DNA from: Sipunculus nudus | Taxonomy: Eukaryota; Annelida; Sipuncula; Golfingiida; Sipunculidae | DNA: 64,000 bases | NCBI GenBank assembly: GCA_026874595.1 | Contig: CM049322.1 | Location: forward strand, 31,747,340-31,811,339 | Direction of reading: 5' to 3' | Shown here: positions 36,487 to 48,849 of the stretch, one piece after another | Layout of the letters: every line of letters starts with the position of its first letter | How positions within the stretch are numbered: the stretch's first letter is position 1 | Notes under the pieces: generated by a model | What the model was told of the DNA's origin: nothing | What the model saw: only the letters and a program-made list of their open reading frames with translations | Databases searched by the model: none | Made by a program: the position numbers and the translations under genes

Positions 36487-37859
36487 CTCTTCAGGAACGC
36501 GGATTCAGTGCTTATGGGGGCATAGCAAATGATGCTCCAAATTCCTATTGATTGTCTTTGGGTTTTACATTAACCGTATCTAAATTTCACCAAAACCTCA
36601 ATAGGAAAAAAAAAAACAGACAAGCAAACTAACGAACAAAGGAGATAATATAATACCTTACCTTCTCAAACAACGTTCCTTCACTACGAATTACGTTTTT
36701 TATATCACAAGCCAGGGCAGAAAATGATCTTGTGTACTCTTTCCTTACTCCAATTTATACATACATCTCCAAGTATACATTTTTCGTTGAATAAAAGGTT
36801 CGTGATATCCACTAGCACCGTTTATTAACCCAGTAGAAGATATTTACATAAAGAGCACTTTTTAGGTGGCGGTAACTGACGGTGTCGCTGTGTCTCTGGT
36901 AATATTTTACTCAATGGAAGATGTTTACATTACCATGCAAAAAACCTGCCCCACATAAAGTGCTGATGTCCTCTTCAATATGTCACTGTTAGCATATGTA
37001 TCATAGTCAATGTCCTATATTTCGATAGAAAATAAAGACTCTTTGTCCGAGCAGTGGATGGTTGTTTAAATGAAAGACTGGTACACTTTTATTTTTCTCT
37101 GTGATATCTCAGCATTATTCTTTAATATGACAGTCGTTGAAATGATCTCTTGGTTTTCAAGAGGTATTGTTTTCTTTTGTTATTTATTGATATATGAATT
37201 CCCTGAGAAACGTTACGGGGAACATTACAAATAAGTAACCGTAAAAAAATATGGATTGAAATATTCCATACCTTGTCTTCACGTAAAGGCTGCAAGGAAA
37301 ACATACCAAATGCCGAGTAATGAAATACGTAATCATTAGCAAACGGTTTGTGAATAGTAGACAAATAAAAAATTATGACTCTGACATATCAAGATAACTC
37401 TGACCGCAGTAACTACAAAATAAAAATTGTTAATCTAAATTTAATGTTTCATCTTTAGTTTCACCACCAGATGGCGCTAGCCCAAAACACGTGTGGGTCT
37501 CATGATATATTACATAACACAGATCCTGAATCAGTGGTAAGCCTTTGTACTTTTACTTCACTAAAAAAAACGACGCAGTGCCCTTACCCGCTGATCCGTG
37601 ATCTATAAATCTACATTCCTCCCACGTGGCATGAAACATCATAACAAATCAACAACATATCTCAGCACTTGTATCATTATTTATGTTATATCTAAATGAA
37701 GCAGGACTATATATCTTATCATACAAATGTTAAATGATACAGTCTTCATTATTTCTTATATCACTATTTCCAATACGTATAAAGTACATCTAATATAACA
37801 TGTCCTCGGGTCTAACTTTTATCCTTGATATGAGCGTATATATTCCATTTTTTCATATA

Positions 37860-39187
37860 CCGTATTCCTTGAACAGACAGGGGCCTTAAATAGTCGCCTG
37901 CCTTTTTGGTCGCTGGGGCAAAACAATGTTCCAGAAAAATAAACGCCGGCCTTAAATAGACGCCGGTCTTGTTCAGAGGACTGGGGTCAGAGTAGTTTCC
38001 ATGTTTCCCGCGAGATGTCTTTTCGCATCACCATAATTGGTGCATTTACCAGTCAAATTGACCGGTGATTGTATGAATTTCAGTTTGTGTTTGTGTTGAT
38101 AATATGAATAATTTCTCTATAAATCTTTCTTTTTTCGTATGTGTATGCCTGCTTCCATAAGAGACACCAAATATTTACGATTTGTCCATTATGATTAAAG
38201 CGGATTGCCGGTTCTGATAAATGCTAAGGTAAACATTATCAGTGCTGTCAAGCTACTAGAAAATAGTACCGCTTGCCACAAGCGGTACAAATAGGTACGG
38301 TGAGAGTCTACCTCTGGTTGAACAAAACTGTTCAAATACGTTTAATCACATATTTCTTGTGTAGCAAGAAGGCACCAGGTGATGGTGTGAAGGGGTACAG
38401 TTTGAAGCAACTGTTAGCCAAATAACGCTCCTTGCTTTCATTTTTGAAGTTCTATTAAGTGCGTCCAAAATGTTACAAAAACCACGCTTCTTGGTTGATC
38501 TTAGTTAAAACAGTATTTACTCTTGTCGACAACTGTAAATTCAGTGGAATATTCTGGGCAGTAAATGACACATACCAGTATATACCAGGTCGGAATCGCT
38601 TAAATACGCTGTGTCAAGCTGACTCAGTTAAAGTCGGGAAGAAAGTGTCATGGAAACGAATTACTCAGTGCCCTTATACGTACCTACCCCCGTATATCGC
38701 TGAAACAAATGACACCGGTAGTACGTGGTGCCCATTAAATGGAAGAGCCATCCCGTGTTCAGGGGGAAACAATATTACCAACTCCACGTGGTGTTAAATA
38801 AATGGAACCGCCACATGAAACACCGGGTTTCGAGAGGCCGGAGCAGACAGATTCTTGTTGCCAGCTGCAATCTCTCACCGTAATTCCCCGTAAATTCTTA
38901 TTAGGGTGCTTGATTGTGGAGATTGCGCGTGTCAAATATCCCTCTGGCATGTAAGGACATTTTGTAAACACAATCCTTGTATCGGCGATGTTTTCACTTG
39001 TGTCCCTAAATAGTGACCAACGGGCGTATTGTTTTGATGTATCTTTTTTTAAGTTTAGTCTGATGAGCCTAAAACTGTCTTTTTTAATAAACGCCTGCCT
39101 TCGATAGAAACCGGCCTTGTTTAAACGCCGGATGAAAGCAGCGTCTGAAAAAAATAAACGCCCTTTCGTCTACTCAAGGGAATACGA
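37860..39187. mobile_element. DNA transposon with terminal inverted repeats and TA target duplication
   Basis: The left end CCGTATTCCTTGAACAGACA matches the reverse complement of the right end, TCGTATTCCCTTGAGTAGAC. TA dinucleotides flank both ends (37858-37859 and 39188-39189). Subterminal AATAAACGCC, CGCCGG and CCGGCCTT words occur inside both ends. The 1.33-kb body contains one 112-codon ORF (38459-38797), Cys- and Asn-rich at its end (NNITNSTWC), that I do not recognise as a transposase. Probably non-autonomous. Superfamily not assigned. Confidence 0.72.
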
Positions 39188-39732
39188 TATTCTAATAATT
39201 ATGTAAATTAATACATATATAAAAACGCACATACATTAAACAAAGACTCGTACCTCCTACCTACGCACAAAAAAAACATAATCGTATATGTGTGTGTATA
39301 TATATGTAAGTGTATATATGTGTGTACTTATTAGTCCTATAATGTGTATGTGTATGTTTGAGAGTGTTTATGTTGTGTCACAAATACCCCAGGATCAATA
39401 TTTCATTGACATATACAATATTCCATTGGTTTAAGCCATACTATCAAGATTATAATTGTATTCTTTAAACATCCCCGTTCCTGGGTTTGGTTACTACGTT
39501 ATCTAATCAGGATGAAACCGCAAGTATGAGTCAGAGAAAATATTTTTAGTTTCAGTATCAAAAACTGATCACGGAAAATCCTCTGACACCACCTACCTTA
39601 TAATCATACATGATACATCCTCTTTCTCTTCATAAGATACCTGGATCGCAATGTATTCCAATATTGAATATTGATATAGTAAAGATATGTAATAGAATAA
39701 TAACATACAATGCCGAAATAACTCCAATCAAC

Positions 39733-39736
<4 letters not shown>

Positions 39737-39790
<54 letters not shown>
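39737..39790. repeat. (GA)n microsatellite
   Basis: GA dinucleotide run followed by a shorter GAGAGA tract near 39806-39825. The Arg-Glu repeat ORF through it is an artefact. Confidence 0.95.
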
Positions 39791-39796
<6 letters not shown>

Positions 39797-41269
39797 TATA
39801 TATAGAGAGAGAGAGAAATAGAGAGATGACCTTAAGTCAGACAAACAGTCTTGTTGTTGCCAGAGAATTACAAAACGATAGAGGCTTCAGTAGAGCGGAT
39901 ACCTCCGCCAAAGGACATCCATCCAAGTGGACCCACTACTTTTTTTCAGATTCCCCTACCATTTGATCTTTAGGAATGTCCCACCCTTAAAGTCATTAGT
40001 TTTTTTTTGCATTTTCCTGCTAGCAAACGAACTAACATTCCATTCATTTATCTTTACCTCCCCATAGTACATATAACAGATTTTTCACTTTCATTATATG
40101 CATGATGTAGCGGATTTGCATGTAAATGCTGATCAATAAATGATCGCTCTGACTGCATTCAGTGACCCGGTGTAAAATATCCCATTCGGTACCAAAAATG
40201 ACTGGATGCCCGGAAGAATGCGTTTAGAAATTTAGACCAAGGCAAACCGCAATGTCTGCCATTTATTCAAGGTGAGACACAGGCAGCCCTCAGAAGGTAC
40301 ATTTACTCTGCCTGCTTTGGTTCCACATGGAAATCCTGAAGATAATGCACAATAAAAATAACATCAACTATATATCATAGCTATTGAAAATTTTCTTCAC
40401 AATGAAGCTCTTCTAGATTGAAGATGAGACAAAGCTCCTTTAACTCATGCAAAAAAAGCGCCTGGCTTAATTTGTATGGAATTGTTGGAGCAGTGTGAGA
40501 CATGGATGGTCTGTGTAAACTAGTTAATCAGAAGCACATTAGGTGGCGCCACTTTCCAGCGTTATTCCCCGGTTATAACAACATGAAGTTCCGCCCCGGT
40601 TATAATCATCGATCCGCTGATTTCATCATGCTTTCTGTAACGACCAAAGTCCTTCAGATGATATTGATGTACACGTGTGTTTACAGTCTCCATGACTGAT
40701 TCATATACCCTGACCTTGCTGACACCACCGCTAGCAAAACGACCTAGATATTTTTTTAAAACGTAATTTGTTATTATCACGCCACCGGCAAGAGTATGTG
40801 AGTTGTGTGTATAAGGTACCTTCTAATGCTTTTATGGTGCCATAATAAAAGTGCACAAAATGCAGTAACAGCTGTCTGCTATTTTTTTTTCTCATTTTAT
40901 TTATTTATTTTTTTTTGGGGGGGGGGAGAAGGGGACATATGTTTATATCAAAAGCATGACGTGAATTTGTCAAACATTTTCTTTATCCATTATTAATAAA
41001 ATGATTTTATTATTAATTTAAACTGATTATCTATATATCTTTTGCATTAGACTGAGCCAAATTCAAGTGTAATCGCACTGTCGACCGTTCCGAAAAGGTT
41101 CACTTTTGTTTGAAATATACAGATAAATGGAGTTACTGTAAGTATAGAGTGGTACTCACTGCCATGTATTGGTCTCATTTTATGATTATAATAATAATAC
41201 TAATAAAATAATAACACAACCCATTATTTTCACGAGTTTGTTCTCCTGGCCTAACTACTTTTTTTTAAT

Positions 41270-41900
41270 TTACAAGAAAGGAATTACTCAGACGTGTTAC
41301 TTGTTTAAACCATAATATTGCCCCTCGCTTGAAATTTCCATATTTGTTGTCCTTAATGTGTATAGTTAAGTTAAAAAAAATTCTTGAACTTGGCGCAAAA
41401 TTCTTTAGTTTATCTTTGATCAATAGGTATCGCCGCCTCCTTAGCAAAGTTTTGCTTCAATAATTAACATTGATCAGTTGTTCAGACCCAATGTTGTGTA
41501 AATCCTGTAGCTCACATTATACTTTAAGTTTATAACTTTAAGTTTCATTAGGAGTAAACATTGTTAATATTCTTTGAAATCCGTAATAATGGGTCTTTTC
41601 TTTACAAATTTGCAAAGCCCTTTTCCAGTTTAGGTCATCGACAGTTAAGATCTGGCAGAAACTCATTTTCTATCTTTTATGAGTCTTGCTTATCTGGTAT
41701 ATGAGCATACTTGAAGTCAATCTCGCTTTTTGTATAAGGTTCCTTCGAAAATATTGTTCAACAAATCATAACAAATATAATAAATACTTAATGTCTGTAT
41801 GGGCCGCTCGTTGTGAAATTAGGTTCCCTATGGATTCCGTTCATGAGAATAAGTTGGTCTGTAACTTTACTGGCAGGTCTCGCATTATAGTTAATTAATA
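41270..41900 (+). repeat. Dispersed repeat, copy 3
   Basis: Diverged, same orientation as 33245-33700. Shared landmarks in order: AATAGGTATCGCCGCCTC, TAACATTGATCAGTTGTTCAGA, and ATCGACAGTTAAGATCTGGC against CTACAGTTAAGACGTGGC. Coding content not recognised. Confidence 0.55.
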
Positions 41901-42249
41901 TATTAAGACAAAAAAAACAATAATGCTATTATCTAAGACACATTATAGTAAAACAAAACGGGCGACGAATTGTTTACATTTTATTCACCTTTGTATCCAA
42001 TTAAAAATATCAATATAATAATATCATTATTTTTTGTCGAAACATGTCAAGCATAACAAAGGAAAATGTAATCGAATTTTATTTTTTTTCCTAAAAGAAA
42101 TGTCACAGCGACTGGAGTTTAAAATTCGTTATCAAAATAAAATGAAAGTAAATTCTTGACGGGGTGTCAAAATTGGTGCTTTTTGTTTGGCCTCATCATA
42201 GCAAAAATTAAAGGCATAATAAAATATTTATGGCAATGTTAGGCAATTA

Positions 42250-42500
42250 GTGTCTCGGGACAGCACGGGAATGACACAGCATATTAGAGGGTTAAGGCAA
42301 GAGGTCGTTATGTCTCAGGAAAACATGGGAATGGCACAGGGGATTAATGTACAGTGTTCTGTACCATATGTGCAACATAACAACAGGTTAGGACAACTCA
42401 AATCAGCGCCTCAGGAGAGCATGAAGGTGACACAGGACAGAAGAACGAGTATCAAGCTGGTGTCACTGGAAATTATGACATGGCTGTGGCCAAGGAAATT
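42250..42500 (+). repeat. Minisatellite, left block
   Basis: Diverged units of about 55-60 bp built on TGTC.C.GGACAGCA.G..ATGACACAG and GTCTCAGGAAAACATGGGAATGGCACAGG. The 85-codon ORF here is a repeat product. The right block (43405-43830) carries the same unit in the opposite orientation. Confidence 0.65.
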
Positions 42501-43404
42501 CCTGTAAGTGCATAGAACATATGTTGACATAATCTCTTGCAAGGTAAAAACATTATAACATCAGCCCTGTTGATGTTAAGCAGTCTTGAAATGTTTCAAT
42601 AGGAACAAGTATTCATGTATTTTCAAGTATATGACTTACAGTACGAAATGACAAACAGTACGAAATGTTCACCAACATACGGGATATTATCTAGAATCTT
42701 GAAAAAAATTACATGTCATCATATCATGCCACAAATAAATCGACTGTTCATTTAGATATGGAAACAGTCCTAACCCTATGAAAGGCCATTCAAAAGTTTG
42801 CCCAAAGATAAGTGTTTATAAATGAGAAGTTCGGGTATCAACCCTGACCCTTGAAACTGCAGTTCATTATTTTTTGTCACTAATAGGTCCCTTGACAACG
42901 TATTATATGGTGTAACGAGTTCTAGTATATGGGGTTAATTTTAATTAAATAGGAATTCCCAGCAGCCTGGATTTTTCAAGTATTTTCAATAATTTTGCTC
43001 CAATTGTTTTACAATGAACATGAAACACTACAAGCGTACTGTAAGTGTTCAAATATATGTGAAAGAAATTTATTAAAGGGATATGTCACGGTAAGTCGAA
43101 TAAATTATTTTTACCTGCAGTGTCAAGCATAATGAGATAGGAAGTTTCTGTTCGCTCAACCCTTGATAAATTGAAACTGTAATCACCATAAAAAGGACAC
43201 AGACGTAATTTTATGAAGAGATGGTAATGAACTACGACGATTTCATGATTCGTTCTGGATAATTAAAAACTAAAGACCATGGAAGTGTTATTCTAAAATC
43301 AAAATGGGAAAACATATACTACCCGCCGTTTTGAATTTCATGCCTGTTTTCATGCACATCTGATTCATATGCTTGCTGCTGTCCTATACTTACATAAAAA
43401 GTTG

Positions 43405-43830
43405 TCATGCTGTCCTGTGACAGTATTTGTCTGCATTAATCTACTCTTCAGTGTCATCCTGTATCCAGACACCATTATCTGCTGTTCAACTGGTCTTCTG
43501 TCCTAGAACATACAGGGTAATGAGCAGTTCCCTCTACTTTCCTGTGACACGGTCATGCTGTTCGAGACACTCTCTGATGGCTGTCCTCTACTGTCCTATG
43601 GTATTTTCATGATGTCCTGATTGCTGTCATCTACTGTCCAGTCACAGTGTCATCCTGTAATTTGACTCCATAAAATGTTATTCTATTGACCTACTGCTTT
43701 ACAGCATATGCGTACAGGACAGTTTCCTTTAATTTCCTGTGACACTGCCATGTTTACCTGACACCTCAACCAAATTTTGTCCTCTATTTCCTGAAATGAC
43801 ATTGCCATGCTGGCTCGATACACTGTTCAC
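43405..43830 (-). repeat. Minisatellite, right block (inverted)
   Basis: Repeated CTGTCCTGTGACA, CTACTGTCC and CATGCTGTTCGAGACACT words. On the minus strand they read TGTCACAGGACAG..AGAGGACAGC, matching the left block. For example, CCTGTGACACTGCCATGTTTACCTGA-type sequence at about 43736 is the reverse of TCAGGAAAACATGGGAATGG at 42317. Confidence 0.65.
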
Positions 43831-45752
43831 AGAAGGAACTAAAACGGTTCACCTAACAACTCCTGCTAAAAGTCTAGAAAGATTAAGAGGCAAACGTATT
43901 AGCAGACCCGGTCTCAATACGAAAGCCTAATCCGTCGGCGACAGGATTTATAAAGTAATTTTATGCCGCCAGCACCAGTTTGCGTTGCTTTTATGCCCAA
44001 AAGTCCTTTAATAAGAACTGTTCTTGGTTTTTTCTTTGATCCTTTTGATAGAGGGTTTAGTTCTTTTATTTACACACATACCAGGTGAGTGGCCGTAGCT
44101 GGGTGAACTATGCTATTTTACCTTTGACGATCCCCCATTAATCTTCCTTAATAAATAAAACATGCACTTTCATTCTGTGAGTATCGACAATTAAAATTTA
44201 TTAGAACATATTTTCACATAACCAACGTTGATACCCTCTATATTTTGCAGACATCTTTGAATAATCGCTGGGCAACATCATACAACGTTATACGGGCGAT
44301 AATACGTATCAAGCACCTGTGACAACTATGCCAGGGGCGCTGTTATTATTCCTTCGGATTTATAGTTTCCAATCAGTAGTTTGTGTCAGTTGATTATTTT
44401 AACGTGGTCAGTGATTCATTCAAGATATGGTATGTAAAATGTTGTGAACTATCGACTATGGAGCATTTATTTCGGGAAACTAGGTTTTTACCTGCAATTC
44501 ATGCAGTGTTTCGATTTGTTCTTCTTATCAGGGAAGATAAGATGTTAACACTGCTTCCTTTATTGTATTGTATTCTTCAATATCATACTAACTGCTTTTA
44601 TAGTGTTCACTGAATGCTATCCTTTTTTTATGAGGAAGTAGATGACATGTAGATAACCATTTGGTTTCAATGTCTCATTCTCAGATCCCATGGTCTAAGT
44701 CTTTCACTGGCTAGTCTAGACTAAATGTACAAGACTATATGTATTTTAACTAATGGGCGTTTGTACATACAATATTTTTTTGCGAGTAGTATGTATCCAT
44801 TCTACTCTTGACTTAAGTTTAGCAAAAATGATAATGAAGGAATTCTAACGTGAATGTGAGAGATTCGGTTGCATTATCCAAAATTAAGTATTTGTTTTAG
44901 GTTTCCAATTAAACAGTGATCCAACTCTTGAAAGAACCAAGCAAGTTACTTGTCAATGAAAAGGTCAGCCTTTGAAGGTGCTTAAGGATAGGAATGTCAT
45001 ACTAGAAATCCAAGGATGGGAGAGTCTGGTTTACTACTTTAATAATGCCAGACGTAACGTATCATCTGTACAAATGTTTATGGTATGACCTGAATTATGC
45101 AATTGATAATATTATGTAAAATGAATGTGACCTTATTTATATTTGACCGTATGGTTATGGCTAATATGGAATAGAAATAAATGCTGCCAACAAATAATGA
45201 CAAACATTTTACAAATAGCCCTGCCAGGGCGTTAGTATTTACAATTGTGACTAAAATGTACAACATAAAACGCAATATATGTAAAACTTAGGAAATAATG
45301 TGCCTGTTTTTATCATTAAGGTTTGTATGGTAGCTTCGATGTTTAACTGACATTTGCATACAAGGACATCACAGTGTTATTTAAGGACCCAGCAATTCCC
45401 TCACGTTAACATGTGAATGAAGAAAATCGTTGTTTTGGTGTCACAGACACTGATCCAGTAAGGTTGCATTGTAATCAATGTCAATCAGTTGGAACAAAGA
45501 TGATGCGTCGCTTTTCTTCAGTAAATCACGGACTATGTCATACCCTGATAAGCCCTCTCGTTGTACGCGGCAGCCTGATAACACTTGTTAGCTTTTGAAA
45601 CACGTGAGCTGGACCCTGCCTCCGAACACCAGGCATCCTTGGACCCAGGAATTGCGATAACGACAAATTAAAACAACATAACATATGTAAGGGGAGGGCA
45701 TAGTGTAATTAACTCAGCCATCATTTTTTTACTTAACCTTCCAAAGCCAATG

Positions 45753-45767
45753 CCCCCCCCCCCCCCT
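45753..45767 (+). repeat. Poly-C run
   Basis: About 15 consecutive C, the reverse-strand equivalent of the poly-G runs elsewhere. Confidence 0.9.
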
Positions 45768-47482
45768 CATAAATCAGTAGGCCACAACCTAGAACTTAAC
45801 AAATGAGAACCATTTCTTGATCATTTACCCTTCAAGAGAAGCATTTGTTCGTATCGAAGGTAGAGGTCTGGGGCTCCATACCAAATAAGGACAAGCTCCG
45901 CCTTGAGTCTTGATGGGCTTGACAGTGGGAACAATTAAATCTATTCTATCGGCTGCGCCAGTCTATATAAAAATCTGTCAGAGAAAGCATCATACGGTAA
46001 TCCATGTACAGATAATCCGTGTACTTTGTTACTCTATCTTAGAGCTGCTTCGGGTATAACAAAACAGTTAACCCAATACAACGATTTTGTCTCCACATGA
46101 ACAAACATTAAAGAACGAATTAACCTGTACAGTGTAATGAAAGGCGCTACACTGCATTACCGAAAATTCTGTCCGTGCTAAGGCTGAGACAAATGCAGAG
46201 TGTAGCTCTTTTACGATATTTTTTTATATTCCTCTGAGATTTGCATACTAAAGATTTTGCTGATTCATATTTAAATATATCTGAGCCCCGTATAATAAAC
46301 AATATGGAAAAGAACTTATTTTAGTTGATTCATATATTGTGTCGTATCATTGTCTACGTCAATATAATTTTTGAGGACATCCGTGTTTCAATGTTCCTTT
46401 ATGGTCAGAGATCAATGACTCGTATATCAGCTCAACAAACTAAGCCAATTTACATTATACTCTCCTTTTAGAAGAAATTTTCGCTTTCAGACCAAGTTTA
46501 ATCTAAAAGAGATATTTTATGATATCAAAACTTTAATGTATTTATACAAAGTTAAACGCCGAGTTACATTCTTCCAGCAGGGATTATCGTTTAGAATGTT
46601 GTGTCTGAAGATATATATGGTTTAAAATAAGTTTAACAGAAATCCAAACAATTAATTTGGGGTAATTATCCTTTATAAAAATGGACCATTCATGTCCAAA
46701 TGTTTTAATTCGCAATCTACATATCCAATGCATTTACTTGATAAGTTGGATGAACTATTTAACCATGTGGTTAAAGTCAAAGGTTGGGTCAAGGGGTTCA
46801 TCCTCTTAACTCGACTTGCTTTACTCAGATTGACGCATGGATCACTTAGACGATACCAAACACTGATAGCGTGTAAAAACATGTATTTACAAAACCAAGT
46901 AAATGCTTTTGGTACTTACCGGAGTACTAAATTTCTATCATGCTGAAGTTATTTCATTAATAGTAAAGTATTAGAATATGTATAAATCCAGTTCTGTATA
47001 ACAACATACGCAAGTCCTTAAAGTAAACAGGATATCTGTTTGGAAAAAAAAACGAATCGAGTGAGTGGGGAAAATATCCAGTTGGCCACCCTAATTGACA
47101 CACGGGGGTGTATCAATATGTCCAACTTATTGACACATGGTTTAACTGCCCATGCGTCAAATCTGTAACACTTCCGCTTGACGGCAGGGCGTTCATCGTG
47201 TGTCCCTAACACCTCCGCCTGATACCCGACATCGTGTGAGTTTTTGTTCCTCTAGCAGGTCCTAATTACTGTTTAGGAGAAGTGGTGGCTTTTGACAAAT
47301 CAGGTATAACCATGGGAGTCTTTTGATCTCTGACACAATAGTTTAAAATTTATAATGGTTTAGTACTTTCACTGCTAAGGTGTATTAATTAGTTTTAACC
47401 TATTTTTATTAATCGGGGATGAAAATTATTTATCTCATTTCATTTTTTTTTTTATTTATGCAACAATTTAAAATTAAATATA

Positions 47483-47485
<3 letters not shown>

Positions 47486-47540
<55 letters not shown>
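47486..47540. repeat. (TA)n microsatellite
   Basis: TA run with one ACATA interruption. Confidence 0.95.
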
Positions 47541-47541
<1 letters not shown>

Positions 47542-47735
47542 TTGTCCCACACGCGGCGTATTTTCCTTTGTTCTAATTCCACGTTCAAATCTGCTTGCAT
47601 CCCAGGATCATGAAAAGAGACCATGCAAGAGTAGTTGCATGATGACTTTTCAAATATTGCAAAGAATTGGTGGGTAGCTAAAAAAATGACACGCCTGACC
47701 TTTGACCAAGGAGGTGGGGCATGTGGGACAAATCA

Positions 47736-47876
47736 GTTATAGCCCAATGAAATGTAAAGCAAGCCCTGAGATTTGGCTCGTGTCAAATATGGCGGGCTCG
47801 CCTCAATGGCTCGCCTGCCATGTGACACAAGCCTCGCAATCCTCACGGCTTGCATAACATTTCATTGGGCTATAAC
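47736..47876. mobile_element. Fold-back MITE
   Basis: The left end GTTATAGCCCAATGAAATGT is exactly repeated as the reverse complement at the right end. The arms stay complementary with mismatches for about 70 bp (AAGCAAGCC, TCGTGTCA, GGCGGGCTCGCCTCAA), so the element is nearly all palindrome. Target duplication not identified. Confidence 0.75.
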
Positions 47877-48811
47877 CAACACTTGTTTTATTGAATATCA
47901 TGTTTCCTTAAAAAAATAATAAACAATGATACACATTAGCTTTATTGAAAAAATACAAAATATTGCAAGTCAATCATAACTAATCATGACTAAATATATA
48001 TAAACTTTATAAGCACACATCGATTAAAGTGTAAGATAAACCTGGAGAAGTGTATACTTTATTACTCTGATACTGACCGTTCTTACTTGGAATTTTGTCA
48101 CATTATTCTGCATGAAATGTATACTTTTTTACCATGTAAAGTGAACTATTCAAAATTAGAGGAACAAACAAAAACAAAATTTGCTAAGTTACTACGAGCA
48201 GTGGAAGGGTCATACTTTTGTCTACAAATCATCATTGTGTCCTGGTCGATTACAGAAAAAAGTATTTTACTGTAAAAAAACTTAAACTTTTAGCCTAATA
48301 TCAAAGTTGATTTCGAAAAGACGCTCATGTTTTGGTCATTTTTTTAAATTACTTCATTAATAAGTTATCGTTTGCCTCAAGGCATTCAAATACGTCGAAC
48401 TAGTAAGTAAGCATGCAGGGAAACAGCTCTTGATGTGTTAATAAATAGGAAATTACTTTTCGTTTGGCTGTTCTTTATCCTAAATCATCCGGCGATGTCA
48501 TTCTGATAATTGAATCTGCAAAACTGAACGTAAAAATAAGATTTTCGTAAGTCATACAAACTTACAATTAACATTCATCTTCAATTTACCATTTGCGTTC
48601 AGATATCCTGATTCATATCGTATTAATATGAATATGTTAAATAAAACAAATAAATATGAGATATAAATATGATTAGCTACGTACTGTTTGTAAGTAAACT
48701 TAAATATGCGAGAAAATACATCGAAACATGTCTGTCGGTTTGTTTAAGTTGTCAGTTTTTTATCAACGACAAAATATATCCCTTCTGATAAAGTGATGAA
48801 AACACTCCGAT
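47877..48811. other. Downstream flank of gene B
   Basis: Probable 3' UTR and flank. On the minus strand AATAAA occurs at 48058-48063 and 47941-47946, about 750-870 bp past the stop, as candidate poly(A) signals. The 62-codon ORF at 48087 has no domain. Confidence 0.35.
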
Positions 48812-48849
48812 CTAGATTCCTTTAAGTTCTTCACAGGTATTTGCTGGTT
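48812..48849 (-). CDS. Gene B terminal tail exon (TCEELK, Tyr lost)
   Basis: Reads EPANTCEELKGI then TAG (48812-48814). Acceptor ATTCATTTGCAG. Aligns with gene A terminal exon PAKTYEKLR: P-A-x-T-[Y/C]-E-x-L-[R/K]. The motif tyrosine is Cys (TGT), a single-base change from TAT. The tail also stops about ten residues earlier. Confidence 0.55.

Larger units (their letters stand above)
30428..37857. other. Intergenic region downstream of gene A
   Basis: Presumed 3' UTR of gene A followed by gene-free DNA. The first AATAAA on this strand that I would consider is at 31644-31649, distant from the stop, so the real poly(A) site is uncertain. Repeats listed separately. ORFs of 60-100 codons here (31874, 33389 and 37122) show no domain. 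Confidence 0.45.
39190..47735. other. Intergenic region between the two receptor genes
   Basis: No supported gene. Contains a (GA)n tract, a minisatellite in two orientations (42.25-42.5 and 43.4-43.83 kb), a copy of the dispersed repeat at 41.27-41.9 kb, and a poly-C run near 45753-45767. ORFs of 60-118 codons fall in repeats or lack domains. Confidence 0.45.

Noticed and set aside
39610-39966. 118-codon ORF with Arg-Glu repeat
   Set aside because: The repeat is the (GA)n microsatellite; flanking residues show no domain.
42250-42507. 85-codon ORF
   Set aside because: Translation of the minisatellite units; the inverted block has no equivalent conserved frame.
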